Shown piece by piece: positions 32,650 through 42,015 of a stretch of 64,000 bases of DNA (the first letter of the stretch is position 1; the number at the start of each line of letters is the position of its first letter). A model generated the notes under the pieces. The model had not been told where the DNA came from. It saw nothing but the letters and a program-made list of their open reading frames with translations, and made no database searches. The position numbers were made by a program, and so were the translations under genes. Source of the DNA: Nonomuraea sp. NEAU-A123 (GTDB taxonomy: Bacteria > Actinomycetota > Actinomycetes > Streptosporangiales > Streptosporangiaceae); the NCBI RefSeq assembly GCF_018603905.1, contig NZ_JAHFZZ010000003.1, positions 496,001 to 560,000 of the forward strand, in the 5' to 3' direction.

Positions 32650-33714
32650 TCATCCTGCCCAGGCGCCGCTCAGGAAGCGGACCGCGTCGAGCAGCATGAG
32701 CGGCCCCGACACCAGGGCGTACACCACGATCACCCACGGATGTCTGGCTGCCAGCCGGCCGAAGGCCACCCACAGCGGAAACCACAGCAGCAGCGAGCGC
32801 GGGATCGACAGGTAGTACGCCGAGGTCATGAGCGCGCCCGCCTGTAACCCCGTGTAGACCAGCTCGCTCCATCTACGCGTCACCAGCAGCCAGACCAGCA
32901 CGGCCACGGCCACCACCGCGCCGGCCAGCTCCATGCGGAAGGCGACGGCGAAGTCGCCCGTGCCCATGGCCGAGCGCCACGTGGTGATCCATGCCTGCCA
33001 CGGCCACACCATCTGCCGTCCCCAGCCGGCCTCCTGGGCGTGTTTCCAGGCGAGCCAGTCGCCCGAGCGGCTGTAGTGGAAGAACGAGTACGCCACCAGG
33101 GGCAGGAAGGGGACCACCAGCCACGGCGCCTGCCGCACGGGCTGCCTGCCGGTGACGAACTCCACGATCAACGCGACCGCCAGGAACAACCCGGTGATGC
33201 GTACGCAGGAGGCGCCCGCCGCCAGGGCGACGGCCGGCGGCCAGCGGCGCTGCCGGGCGGCCAGCCAGGCGGGGATCGCGAACGCCAGGAACAGCGCCTC
33301 GCTGTAGCCGGCGGCCAGGAAGACGGCCATCGGGAACAGCAGCAGCCCGACCACCGCGGCCCACCCCGAGCCGCCCTCCAGCTCGGTCAGCCTGGCCAGC
33401 GCCATCATGGCCACCAACCCGGCGGCCAGCGAGACGATCAACCCGCAGGCCGTCCAGTCCGGCACCACCAGGTGGACCACCCGCATCGCCAGCGGCATAC
33501 CGGGGAAGAAGGCGGGCAGCCCGGCGTCGGGCGGCCTGCCGGGATCACCGTCGTAGCCGTGCTCGGCGATCGTGATGAACAGCCCGGCGTCCCACTTCTT
33601 CCACGTGCCCACGTAGTCGTGCAGCGTGACGCCGAATAACGTCGCCACCAGCAGTCCGGCCCGCGAGGAGAGCCAGAGCAACGCCGCGTCGCGATCGACA
33701 GAGCGGGTGATCAT
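32650..33714 (-). CDS. Multi-pass membrane mannosyltransferase-like protein (PIG-V-like)
   Basis: 354 aa with about nine hydrophobic helices. The first external loop has the pattern WKKWDAGLFITIAEHGYDGD and AFFPGMPLAMRVVHLV, characteristic of PIG-V/GT-C glycosyltransferases (catalytic Asp in WDA). Such enzymes use polyprenyl-phosphate mannose at the outer face of the membrane. It follows the GT87 gene by 2 bp and closes the PBP-GT87-PIG-V operon, so a role in glycosylation linked to the cell envelope is likely. Confidence 0.82.
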   Translation of the reverse strand: MITRSVDRDAALLWLSSRAGLLVATLFGVTLHDYVGTWKKWDAGLFITIAEHGYDGDPGRPPDAGLPAFFPGMPLAMRVVHLVVPDWTACGLIVSLAAGLVAMMALARLTELEGGSGWAAVVGLLLFPMAVFLAAGYSEALFLAFAIPAWLAARQRRWPPAVALAAGASCVRITGLFLAVALIVEFVTGRQPVRQAPWLVVPFLPLVAYSFFHYSRSGDWLAWKHAQEAGWGRQMVWPWQAWITTWRSAMGTGDFAVAFRMELAGAVVAVAVLVWLLVTRRWSELVYTGLQAGALMTSAYYLSIPRSLLLWFPLWVAFGRLAARHPWVIVVYALVSGPLMLLDAVRFLSGAWAG

Positions 33715-33716
33715 GG

Positions 33717-35036
33717 CTAGGCGGAGCGCAGGGTGAACCGGTCCGGCGCGTCGTTGAAGACCCCGCCGGCCTGGTCGTCTATGCCTGCCTGCCGTACGAC
33801 GTCCTTGTCCGGACGCAGGATGTCACGCACCACGAACGCCATCATGATGGCGATGGTGATGATCCGTCCCCAGACGGCGGTGAAGTAGGTGTTGTCGCCG
33901 ATGCCCAGGTCGGCACGGCTGACCGGAGACTGGGAGAGCAAGTAGAGCCAGATCGCGCAGAAATACCAGATCTCGGCGACCTGCCAGAGCCCGATCGGCT
34001 TCCAGTTGGGCCTGGCCAGCACCGCGAAGGGCACCAGCCACAGGACGAACTGCGGCGACCAGACCTTGTTCGTCATCATGAACGCGGCCAGCGCGAGGAA
34101 GCAGATCTGCGCCAGCCGCGGCCGGTGCGGCGCGGCCAGGGTGAGGACCGCGATGCCCAGGCACAGCAGGCCCAGCGAGACCATGCCCAGCCTGCTGACA
34201 TCGGTGTCGCCCAGAATCGGCCAGCCCTTGTTCTGGAAGAACAGCCAGGGCGAGCCCCAGTCGACGCCGCGTTCCTCGGAGAAGACGTAGAACCGGCGCC
34301 AGCCGTCCCAGGCCAGCACCATGAACGGCAGGTTGACCGCCAGCCACGCCCCGGCGGTCGCGGCCATCGTGACGAGGAACGGCCGCCAGCGCGCGGTGCG
34401 CATGGTGAGCAGCAGGAGCGCGCCGACGAACATCAGCGGGTAGAACTTCGTCGCGATCGCCAGACCGAGCAGCACGCCCGCCAGCACCTGCCGCCGCCGG
34501 GCCCAGGCCAGCAGCATGCCCATCGACAGCGCGCCGGCGACCAGGTCCCAGTTGATGTAGGCGGCCAGGATGACCGACGGGGCGAGCGCGTACCAGAGCG
34601 CGTCCCACCGCCTCGTCGGTCCGGCCACCGCCGCCATCAACAGCACGCCGGCCACCAGGCAGACGCCGAGCAGGACCACCGTGATGTCGTAGAACTTGAC
34701 CGCCTGGGCGACCACGTCGCGCTCCAGCCAGCGGGCGATCCAGCTGATCACCTGCATGACCTCGCCGAGGACCACCGGGTACTCGACGTGCTTGTCGAAC
34801 GGCACGTCGGCGAAGTAGGGGTTCTGGGTGGCCAGCTGCCGGTCGAAGTAGAGCGGGTAGATATCGGTGTAGCAGAAGTTGGTGTACGTGGAGACCTGGT
34901 CGTTCCACCCGCCCGTGCGGCACGGCAGCCGCACGATGTAGGCGAGCGTGGCCCCCAGGGCCGCGAACAGCCCCAGGGGAAGGTACGGCACGGCCCGCGC
35001 CCCAAGGGGCGGGCGGACCTCGGTGCTCGACTTCAC
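33717..35036 (-). CDS. Glycosyltransferase family 87-like membrane protein
   Basis: 439 aa from the GTG at 35036, in GTGA overlap with the PBP stop. About ten helices. External loop acidic motif: NQNPYFADVP-like (LATQNPYFADVPFDKHVEYP), then AIATKFYPLMFVGALLL and MTNKVWSPQFVLWLVPF, typical of GT87 (DUF2029) proteins such as PimE. It probably transfers mannose from a lipid-linked donor. The ponA-GT87 pair is also found in Mycobacterium (Rv0050-Rv0051), which supports a shared envelope function. Confidence 0.85.
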   Translation of the reverse strand: MKSSTEVRPPLGARAVPYLPLGLFAALGATLAYIVRLPCRTGGWNDQVSTYTNFCYTDIYPLYFDRQLATQNPYFADVPFDKHVEYPVVLGEVMQVISWIARWLERDVVAQAVKFYDITVVLLGVCLVAGVLLMAAVAGPTRRWDALWYALAPSVILAAYINWDLVAGALSMGMLLAWARRRQVLAGVLLGLAIATKFYPLMFVGALLLLTMRTARWRPFLVTMAATAGAWLAVNLPFMVLAWDGWRRFYVFSEERGVDWGSPWLFFQNKGWPILGDTDVSRLGMVSLGLLCLGIAVLTLAAPHRPRLAQICFLALAAFMMTNKVWSPQFVLWLVPFAVLARPNWKPIGLWQVAEIWYFCAIWLYLLSQSPVSRADLGIGDNTYFTAVWGRIITIAIMMAFVVRDILRPDKDVVRQAGIDDQAGGVFNDAPDRFTLRSA

Positions 35037-37702
35037 CAGTCCTCGCGTCTGGTCGTCGTCGGCTGGGGAACCATGGCCGGGTTCGCCCCCTGGCTGCCCC
35101 GCCCGTCGAAACCGCCGCCGTCGTCCTGCTGCGGCGTGCCGTTCTCGTTGGGGTCGACCGTGATGATCTGGTCGTCGGTGCACGGCGGGACGACGCCGCA
35201 GTTGGCGTTGGGGTCCTCGTCATCGAGCGACGGGTCCTCGGTGGGAGTGGGCGTGGGCGTGGGACTCGGCACGATGTTCTCCGGCTGCCCGATGTCGGAC
35301 CTGTCGGGGAACTGCTCAACCGGCTTGTTCTGGAGTGCGGCGGTCATGAACGCGCGCCAGATCGTGGTGGGCGTGTCCGCACCCTCGAAGCCCAGCGTGG
35401 TCTCCTTCGGGGTGGTGTAGGGCTTGTTGATGTTGTACTTCTTATGCGGCTTGCCCCCCGGGGTGATGGGGCAGTTCGAGTTGATGGGTTGGACGCGCTT
35501 GCCGGTCTTCGTCAGGCATATCTCGCGGTACATCCCGACCGCCGTGGAAAGCTGCGGGGTGTAACCGACGAACCAGGCTTCCTTCTCCTCGTTGTTCGTG
35601 CCGGTCTTGCCCGCCGCCGGGCGGTTGCCCAGGCCCTTGCCCGCCGCGGTGCCGGACCGCAGCACCTCCTGCATGGCGACCGTCGCGTCGGCGGCGGCCT
35701 CGGCGCTGATCACCCTCTTGGGGGACTTCAGCTCGGGATAGGCGGTCTTGTTGTTGAGCTTGATCTCCTTCACCACGTGATACTTGGTGTACAGACCGCC
35801 GTTGGCGAAGATCGAGTATCCGGCCGCCTGCTCCACGGGAGTGACCGGTGCGCTGCCGATGGCGAACTGGTAGGAGTGCTCCTTGAGGTCGGTGTCCATA
35901 CGCGTCGGGCTGAACCCGGCCGCCTCGACGAGGTCCTTGACGTCCTCGATCTTGCCGGGCAGCGCGAACGCCATCGACACGTAGGCGGTGTTGACGGACT
36001 GCGCGGTCGCCTTGACCACGTCGATCGAGGCGCCCACGTTGTGGCTGTTCTTGAATCCGCCCAACTGCTGCCCCGGGAGTTTCTCCGGCACCGTCACGCT
36101 GCCCGGCACATAACTCTTGATCGAGTATCCGGCCTTCAGCCAGGCGGCCAGGACGTAGGGCTTGAACGCGGAGGCGGCCTGCTTCGCCGAGTCGAAGGGC
36201 TCGTTCCACGGGTCCTTGAGGTAGTTGGTGCCCCCGTAGAAGGCCACCACGCGGCCGTTGTTGGGATCGACGGCGGCGAGACCGGTGTGGAACTCCTTCG
36301 ACATACCCGACGTCGCGCCCAGCACCGCGGTCTTGGCGGCCTGCATGAGCTTCCTGTCGAAGGTGGTGACGATCTGGTAGCCGCTGCTCTCGATGACGTC
36401 CTCGGTGATGCCGCGTCCCTTGAGCTCCCGCTTGACCGCGTCGATCATGTAGCCGTTGAGGCCACCCATGGAGTTGTCGGAGTTGGCCTTTCTGATCTTG
36501 GGCCACGTCGCCGTCTTCGCGTCCTCGGCGTACTTGTCCGGCCACTGCTTGGCCATGTACTCCAGGACGGTCTTCCAGCGGTATTTGAGCTCGGGCGCCT
36601 CGGAGTCCCAGCTCGGCGTCTGGATGTGCGCGGCCAGGTAGGCCGCCTGCGACAGGGTGAGGTTCGAGGCATGCTTGCCCTTGCCGAAGTACGCCTCGGC
36701 TGCCGCCTCGACGCCGTAGGCCCGGCCGAAGTTGACGGTGTTGAGGTAGGTCTGCAGGATCACCTCTTTGGACTTCGTCTGGTTGAGCTTGACCGCGATG
36801 AAGATCTCGCTGACCTTGCGCTTGATCGAGACTTCCGAGCTGAGGCCGCCGTAGTAGCCGCGGGCCATCTGCTGGGTGATCGTCGAGGCGCCCTGCAACT
36901 GCTGGCCCGTCGCGGTCATCCACAGCGAGCGGGCCATGCCGGAGATGGAGATGCCGGAGTCCTCGTAGAACGTATCGTTCTCGATGGCCACCGTGGCGTC
37001 CTGGAGCTTCTTGTCCATCTGGCCGATCTTGATGATCTTCCGGGGGGTGCCGAGCTTGGCGATGACCGTCTTGCCGTCCGCGTAGTAGACGGTGCTGCCC
37101 TGTGAGGTCGCCCCGGCCTGCGTGTCGTTCTCGTCGGGCACCGGGGTGTTGACGTAGGCCACCGCGATCATGCCGAAGATGCCGGCCGCGAGGACGGTCA
37201 TCGAGGCCATGACGATCTTCCAGCTGGGGATGAAGCGGCGCCACTTCGGCCGCTCGTCCCTGGGCTTCTCCGGCCCCTCGGGACCGCCGGGGCCGCCAGG
37301 TCCCTGAGGACCGCCGGAGCCTCGCCCGCGCGCCCGCCTGGGCGCGTCGCTGACCATGGTCTCCTGGTTGCTGCGGGCGCGGGTGTCACTGTCGCCGCCC
37401 GTACGGGGCGCGCCTTCACGCCCGCTCTGACGCCGCCCGGGCTCGCGGGGAACCGCCTGGCGCCGTCCCGGTTCGGGGGCGCGCGGGGCCGGTTGCTGGG
37501 GGCCTGGTTGCTGGGGGCCGGGATATGGCTGGGCGGCCATCGCGCCGGTCTGCTCGTAGGCGGCTTCCGGACGACGCTGCGGCGGTCCGCCCCAGCCCGC
37601 CTCGCCGGTTTGCGGCGAGATCTCTTGGGGCATAGAACGGGATGAGTTGGAGCGACGGCGCCTTCCCTGCCGGCCCGTCCCCTCATTGCTGCTGTTACTC
37701 AC
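35033..37702 (-). CDS. Bifunctional class A penicillin-binding protein
   Basis: 889 aa. A disordered basic and proline/glutamine-rich cytoplasmic tail of about 150 residues precedes one membrane helix (WKIVMASMTVLAAGIFGMIA). The GT51 transglycosylase domain follows (VAIENDTFYEDSGISISG, then QGASTITQQMARGYYGG). Its first motif keeps the catalytic Glu but has EN and D where many PBPs have ED and H. The transpeptidase has S-x2-K in QAASAFKPYVL, S-x-N in QSVNTAY and K-T-G in AAGKTGTNNE. A Pro/Thr-rich and acidic C-terminal tail ends the protein. It polymerises and cross-links peptidoglycan; orthologue of mycobacterial PonA1 by position. Confidence 0.94.
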   Translation of the reverse strand: MSNSSNEGTGRQGRRRRSNSSRSMPQEISPQTGEAGWGGPPQRRPEAAYEQTGAMAAQPYPGPQQPGPQQPAPRAPEPGRRQAVPREPGRRQSGREGAPRTGGDSDTRARSNQETMVSDAPRRARGRGSGGPQGPGGPGGPEGPEKPRDERPKWRRFIPSWKIVMASMTVLAAGIFGMIAVAYVNTPVPDENDTQAGATSQGSTVYYADGKTVIAKLGTPRKIIKIGQMDKKLQDATVAIENDTFYEDSGISISGMARSLWMTATGQQLQGASTITQQMARGYYGGLSSEVSIKRKVSEIFIAVKLNQTKSKEVILQTYLNTVNFGRAYGVEAAAEAYFGKGKHASNLTLSQAAYLAAHIQTPSWDSEAPELKYRWKTVLEYMAKQWPDKYAEDAKTATWPKIRKANSDNSMGGLNGYMIDAVKRELKGRGITEDVIESSGYQIVTTFDRKLMQAAKTAVLGATSGMSKEFHTGLAAVDPNNGRVVAFYGGTNYLKDPWNEPFDSAKQAASAFKPYVLAAWLKAGYSIKSYVPGSVTVPEKLPGQQLGGFKNSHNVGASIDVVKATAQSVNTAYVSMAFALPGKIEDVKDLVEAAGFSPTRMDTDLKEHSYQFAIGSAPVTPVEQAAGYSIFANGGLYTKYHVVKEIKLNNKTAYPELKSPKRVISAEAAADATVAMQEVLRSGTAAGKGLGNRPAAGKTGTNNEEKEAWFVGYTPQLSTAVGMYREICLTKTGKRVQPINSNCPITPGGKPHKKYNINKPYTTPKETTLGFEGADTPTTIWRAFMTAALQNKPVEQFPDRSDIGQPENIVPSPTPTPTPTEDPSLDDEDPNANCGVVPPCTDDQIITVDPNENGTPQQDDGGGFDGRGSQGANPAMVPQPTTTRREDW

Positions 37703-37768
37703 ACGTCCTCACAACGTCGTCGGATAGCACGGCGGATGGGCGTGGGGCGCCTCGCCGTCCTCGGTCTT

Positions 37769-38155
37769 CTACGGTCGCCCGACGAGATCCGGCGGTCCGT
37801 TGCCGAGGACGAACGACGCCGTCAGGTGGTTCCAGGAACAACCTTGGCAGACCTCGACGACGTACACCCGAAACTCGTCGTAATCATGAGCCATCTCGGC
37901 GGGTTGCGACGCGATCTTTGCCGCACCGGACTGACTCTTGAGCGAATCCCCGTAGACATAAGTCACGTTGGTGACGTTCTCCCTCTCGCACCCCGGGCAG
38001 AGGTGTTCGGTCGGCTCGCCGAAGTGGCGTGCCGCGCGAAGGAGGTATGGCTGTGCGTCACAGACCGCTCCGGGAGAAGTACGCCCGGAGCGCAGGGGTT
38101 CGACCACGGCTCGCTTCACAAGGCCGTAATCCACCACCCTTCGCTGTGACCACAT
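37769..38155 (-). CDS. DUF5318 family protein
   Basis: 128 aa from the ATG at 38155. It starts MWSQRRVVDYGLVKRAVVEP and has two zinc-ribbon-like cysteine pairs: CPGCERENVTNVTYVYGD and EVCQGCSWNHLTASFVLG. The matching pattern in other actinobacteria sits beside ponA (Rv0049 in M. tuberculosis). The overlapping plus-strand ORF is a shadow. The function is unknown; a nucleic-acid or metal-binding role is possible from the ribbons. Confidence 0.85.
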   Translation of the reverse strand: MWSQRRVVDYGLVKRAVVEPLRSGRTSPGAVCDAQPYLLRAARHFGEPTEHLCPGCERENVTNVTYVYGDSLKSQSGAAKIASQPAEMAHDYDEFRVYVVEVCQGCSWNHLTASFVLGNGPPDLVGRP

Positions 38156-38245
38156 GAGCGCCAGACTACGGCGTTTTGCTGAATCATCCCAACGGCTTGG
38201 CAAAGTCGTTAATTGCGGCGATATAGCGGCTCGACGTATCATCGG

Positions 38246-38266
38246 GATGTATCGGCTCGATACATC
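38246..38266. promoter_or_regulatory. Perfect inverted repeat, probable PadR operator
   Basis: GATGTATCG-gct-CGATACATC, 9-bp arms, 23 bp before the chosen padR start. It contains ATGT...ACAT, the outer half-sites typical of PadR operators. A weaker CGATATAG/CGACGTATC cluster just upstream (38218-38240) may be a second site. It argues against the in-frame ATG at 38247, which would lie inside the operator. Confidence 0.7.
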
Positions 38267-38288
38267 GACGCGAGAGGGGGCGGTTCCA

Positions 38289-38870
38289 GTGGCCAGCGGA
38301 CAGGGCAGAGTGCTGGAGCTGGCCGTGCTCGGGTCGCTGCACGAGACGCCGCTCCACGGCTATGAGCTGCGCAAACGGCTCAACGCCTTGCTGGGTATGT
38401 TCCGCGCGTTCTCCTACGGGTCGCTCTACCCCTGCCTGCGATCACTGTTGGAGCAGGGCTTCATCGTGGAGGAGCAGCCGGCGCCCACCACGATCGTCGG
38501 CGGCCGCTCGAAGATCGTCTACAAACTGACCGCGGAGGGCAAGGAACGGCTCCAGGGCCTGCTGACGCAGGCGGGGCCGTCCGCGTGGGAGGACGAGAGC
38601 TTCGGCGTCCACTTCGCGTTCTTCAGGCACACGGAGGCGGAGGTGCGGCTGCGGATCCTCGAAGGCCGCCGCAGCCGCCTGGAGGAACGGCTCGACAGTG
38701 TGCGGACCGCCCTGGCCCGCACCAGGGAGCGCCTCGACAGCTACACGCTCGAACTGCAACGTCACGGTCTCGAATCGGTCGAACGCGAGGTGCGCTGGCT
38801 GAACGAGCTGATCGCGACGGAAAGACGGGGCTCCTCTGAGGAGAACCCTGAGAGATCAACTGATGAGTAA
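38289..38870 (+). CDS. PadR-family transcriptional regulator
   Basis: 193 aa from the GTG at 38289. The winged helix covers about residues 8-90 ([20 protein letters not shown], then [20 protein letters not shown] and [15 protein letters not shown]). The C-terminal half is a coiled coil ([20 protein letters not shown]) used for dimerisation. It sits directly upstream of ino1 as in Streptomyces and Mycobacterium (Rv0047c/Rv0046c), so it likely controls inositol synthesis and itself through the dyad at 38246-38266. Confidence 0.92.
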   Translation: MASGQGRVLELAVLGSLHETPLHGYELRKRLNALLGMFRAFSYGSLYPCLRSLLEQGFIVEEQPAPTTIVGGRSKIVYKLTAEGKERLQGLLTQAGPSAWEDESFGVHFAFFRHTEAEVRLRILEGRRSRLEERLDSVRTALARTRERLDSYTLELQRHGLESVEREVRWLNELIATERRGSSEENPERSTDE

Positions 38871-38883
38871 GGGAGCGAGTGCG

Positions 38884-39963
38884 ATGGGTTCGGTTCGCGT
38901 AGCCATTGTCGGTGTTGGCAACTGCGCGTCGTCGCTGGTTCAGGGCGTTCACTATTACAAGGACGCTGACCCGGACATACGGGTGCCGGGCCTGATGCAC
39001 GTGAAGTTCGGCGACTATCACGTGGGCGACGTCGAGTTCGTCGCCGCGTTCGACGTCGACGCCAAGAAGGTCGGTCGCGACCTGTCCGAGGCGATCGGTG
39101 CCAGCGAGAACAACACGATCAAAATCATGGACGTGCCGCCGACCGGGATCATCGTCCAGCGTGGCCATACCTTCGACGGCCTTGGCGACTACTACCGCGA
39201 GATCATCGAGGAGTCCGACGAGTCGCCGGTCGACGTCGTACAGGTGCTCCGCGAGGCCCAGGTGGACGTCCTGGTGTCCTACCTGCCGGTGGGCTCCGAG
39301 GCGGCCGACCGGTTCTACGCCCAGTGCGCGCTCGACGCCAAGGTGGCGTTCGTCAACGCGCTGCCGGTGTTCATCGCCTCCGACCCGGAATGGGCGGAGA
39401 AGTTCACCGAGGCCGGTGTGCCGATCGTCGGCGACGACATCAAGTCGCAGGTCGGCGCCACCATCACGCACCGCGTGCTGGCCAAGCTGTTCGAGGACCG
39501 CGGGGTCGAGCTGCTGCGCACGTACCAGCTCAACTTCGGCGGCAACATGGACTTCATGAACATGCTGGAGCGCAAGCGCCTCCAGTCGAAGAAGATCTCC
39601 AAGACGCAGGCGGTCACGTCGCAGATCCCGCACGAGATGGCCAGAGCCGACGTGCACATCGGCCCGTCGGACCACGTGCCGTGGCTCGACGACCGGAAGT
39701 TCGCCTACGTGCGGCTGGAAGGACGGTCGTTCGGCGACACGCCGCTCAGCCTGGAGTACAAGCTCGAGGTGTGGGACTCGCCCAACTCGGCGGGCATCAT
39801 CATCGACGCGGTGCGGGCTGCCAAGATCGCGCTCGACCGCGGGATCGGGGGACCGATCCTGAGCGCGTCCTCCTACTTCATGAAGTCGCCGCCGATCCAG
39901 TACTCGGACGACGAGGCACGCGACTACGTCGAGAAGTTCATCCGCGGCGAGGTGGACAGATAG
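38884..39963 (+). CDS. ino1: Inositol-3-phosphate synthase
   Basis: 359 aa from the ATG at 38884 behind AAGGGAG; an ATG at 38863 overlapping padR is less likely. NAD-binding motif [19 protein letters not shown]; central motifs [31 protein letters not shown] and [13 protein letters not shown] are those of the synthase. It converts glucose 6-phosphate to inositol 3-phosphate, the precursor of mycothiol and phosphatidylinositol lipids in actinobacteria. A hairpin terminator follows at 39971-39994. Confidence 0.95.
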   Translation: MGSVRVAIVGVGNCASSLVQGVHYYKDADPDIRVPGLMHVKFGDYHVGDVEFVAAFDVDAKKVGRDLSEAIGASENNTIKIMDVPPTGIIVQRGHTFDGLGDYYREIIEESDESPVDVVQVLREAQVDVLVSYLPVGSEAADRFYAQCALDAKVAFVNALPVFIASDPEWAEKFTEAGVPIVGDDIKSQVGATITHRVLAKLFEDRGVELLRTYQLNFGGNMDFMNMLERKRLQSKKISKTQAVTSQIPHEMARADVHIGPSDHVPWLDDRKFAYVRLEGRSFGDTPLSLEYKLEVWDSPNSAGIIIDAVRAAKIALDRGIGGPILSASSYFMKSPPIQYSDDEARDYVEKFIRGEVDR

Positions 39964-39970
39964 GTCTCTG

Positions 39971-39994
39971 GTGAGGCGCCGTGCGGCGCCTCAC
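39971..39994. terminator. Bidirectional terminator between ino1 and idi
   Basis: Perfect 10-bp arms GTGAGGCGCC (39971-39980) and GGCGCCTCAC (39985-39994) around loop GTGC. The right arm includes the idi stop codon. Confidence 0.8.
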
Positions 39995-40593
39995 TGTCCG
40001 TTGGCCGGTTGAGCGGCGCTTCGGGCGGCCGGCGGCAGGTCCTTCAGTGGGGCGGGGCGCCAGTCCAGAGGATTGGTGCCCAGCTCGTTCAGCATGGGGA
40101 CCTGTTCGCGGCACCACGGGCTGATCGCCAGCAGGGTGCTCAGGACGCCGTCCGCGAACTCCTTCCATGGCATCCATCGGACTTCGTCCACCTCCTCCGG
40201 GTTCGGGGTGGCCGAGGTGTCCACCATCACGCGGTAGACGGGGCAGAGTTCGTGTTCGACGATGCCGTTGGGCATGACCGCGCGGTAGGTGAACGTCGGC
40301 AGCATGAGGTCCGCCCGGTCGACCGTCAGGCCGAGCTCGTAGGCGAGCCGGCGGATGACCGCGTGGTCCAGGGGCTCGCCGGGCAGCGGGTGGCCGCAGC
40401 AACTGTTGGTCCACACGCCCGGCCAGGTGAGCTTGTGCGTGGCGCGCCTGGTGAGCAGCACGCGGCTGTCCTGGTCGAACACGTAGCTGGAGAACGCCAG
40501 GTGGAGCGGGGTTTCCTGGCCGTGCACCGAGGTCTTGGGTGCGGTGCCGATCGCGTTGCCCTCGCTGTCGACCAACACCACCTGTTCTTCCAT
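39991..40593 (-). CDS. idi: Isopentenyl-diphosphate delta-isomerase, type 1
   Basis: 200 aa from the ATG at 40593; a GTG two codons upstream is possible. Nudix-like fold with the catalytic Cys in WTNSCCGHPLPGE and catalytic Glu in NGIVEHELCPVY. The metal-binding helix is HAVIRRLAYELGL. It interconverts IPP and DMAPP for isoprenoid synthesis. The C-terminal tail (RPAPLKDLPPAARSAAQPAN) is a short non-conserved extension. It stands alone between terminators. Confidence 0.94.
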   Translation of the reverse strand: MEEQVVLVDSEGNAIGTAPKTSVHGQETPLHLAFSSYVFDQDSRVLLTRRATHKLTWPGVWTNSCCGHPLPGEPLDHAVIRRLAYELGLTVDRADLMLPTFTYRAVMPNGIVEHELCPVYRVMVDTSATPNPEEVDEVRWMPWKEFADGVLSTLLAISPWCREQVPMLNELGTNPLDWRPAPLKDLPPAARSAAQPANGQ

Positions 40594-40690
40594 CGTCACG
40601 CTACGAAGCGTACGTGATCATGATGGCCACTGGATACGGATGAATACCTGCTGTACCAACCTGTGAATCGGGCGGAAGTAGGCTGACTGC

Positions 40691-41980
40691 GTGTCTTTCG
40701 TCGCCGATCTTCGTGTGGTCCTCAAGGGCCGGGACTTCCGCCGGCTGTTCGGTACGCGGCTGGTGTCCCAGTTCTCCGACGGGATCTTCCAGTTCGGCGT
40801 GGCCGGATTCGCCTTCTTCAGCCCGGAATCGCAGACCACGGCTCTGCAGGTCGCCGCCGGGCTGGCCGTGCTGCTGCTGCCGTACAGCATCCTGGGGCCG
40901 TTCGTCGGCGTCTTCATCGATCGGTGGTCGCGGCGGCAGATCCTCGTCGTCGCGCCGCTCGTGCGCGGCGCGCTGCTGCTCGTGGCGGCGGCGCTGGTCG
41001 CCGTCGGCGTGCCCGACCCGGTCTTCTACGGGGCCGCGCTCGGTGTGCTCGCGGTCAACCGGTTCTTCCTGGCCGCCCTCGGCGCGTCGCTGCCGCACGT
41101 GGTGCCGGAGGACCGGCTGATGGCCGCCAACGCGGTCACGCCCACCTCGGGCACGGTCATGACGTTCGTCGGCGCCGGGGTGGGGTTCCTGCTGCGCGAG
41201 GTCTTCGGCAGCGGCGACCTGGGCGTGGCGCTGCTCCTGGTCGTCTCGGGCACGGTCTTCGGGCTCAGCGCGCTGATCGCCCGCACCATGGAGCGCTCGC
41301 TGCTCGGCCCCTCCTTCGACCCCGAGCGTCCGCAGGCCCGCCAGGCCGTACGCAACGTGCTCGTGGGCCTCGTCGACGGCGCCAAGCACCTGGTGAGCCA
41401 CCGCACGGCCGCCGCCACGATGGGCGCGATGGCGACACACCGGTTCATGTACGGCATGGCGACCGCGCTCGGCATCATCCTCTACCGCTACTACTTCTCC
41501 GGCGGCGACTCCGAGGTGGCGCTGCGGGGGATCAGCCTGGTCGTGGCCACCTCGGGTGTCGGCTACTTCCTCGCGGTGATCATCACGCCGTATGCCACCG
41601 AGCGGTTCACGATCCAGCGGTGGGTGTCGATCGCGCTGGCCGCGGCCGGCGTGCTCACGGCGGTGCTGGTCGCGCCGTTCCAGGCGTGGAGCCTGCCGGT
41701 CGCCGGGTTCGTGCTCGGCATCGCCGGGCAGAGCGTCAAGATCTGCGCCGACGTCACGGTCCAGCGTGACGTGGAGGACGCCTATCTGGGACGCGCCTTC
41801 TCGATCTACGACATGCTCTTCAACGGCATGTACGTGCTGGCCGCGGCCCTGTCGGCGGGGATTCTGCCCAGCAACGGCAAGTCGTACGCGGCCGTGGTGA
41901 TCATCGCGGCCGGCTACCTGGCGGGCGCCCTGATCTACCGGATGATCACCCCGACGCCGCGCGCCGCGACCTCCCACTGA
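40691..41980 (+). CDS. MFS transporter
   Basis: 429 aa from the GTG at 40691. About twelve helices. The first loop motif is LGPFVGVFIDRWSRRQILVV, the MFS signature of the MFS_3/enterobactin-exporter-like group. It starts VSFVADLRVVLKGRDFRRLF, the usual N-terminus of that group in actinobacteria. Substrate unknown; drug or metabolite efflux is typical. It is convergent with cca over a shared hairpin. Confidence 0.9.
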   Translation: MSFVADLRVVLKGRDFRRLFGTRLVSQFSDGIFQFGVAGFAFFSPESQTTALQVAAGLAVLLLPYSILGPFVGVFIDRWSRRQILVVAPLVRGALLLVAAALVAVGVPDPVFYGAALGVLAVNRFFLAALGASLPHVVPEDRLMAANAVTPTSGTVMTFVGAGVGFLLREVFGSGDLGVALLLVVSGTVFGLSALIARTMERSLLGPSFDPERPQARQAVRNVLVGLVDGAKHLVSHRTAAATMGAMATHRFMYGMATALGIILYRYYFSGGDSEVALRGISLVVATSGVGYFLAVIITPYATERFTIQRWVSIALAAAGVLTAVLVAPFQAWSLPVAGFVLGIAGQSVKICADVTVQRDVEDAYLGRAFSIYDMLFNGMYVLAAALSAGILPSNGKSYAAVVIIAAGYLAGALIYRMITPTPRAATSH

Positions 41981-42015
41981 TCAGGCGGCCGCAGCGCGGG
42001 CTCGCGGCCTGATCA
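41978..42015. terminator. Bidirectional hairpin containing both stop codons
   Basis: TGATCAGGC (41978-41986) pairs with GCCTGATCA (42007-42015). The first arm begins with the MFS stop TGA and the second ends with the complement of the cca stop TGA, so the stem joins the two gene ends. Confidence 0.65.

Noticed and set aside
37736..38149. 137-aa plus-strand ORF between the PBP and PadR genes
   Set aside because: The opposite strand encodes a DUF5318 protein with conserved cysteine ribbons and conserved gene order.
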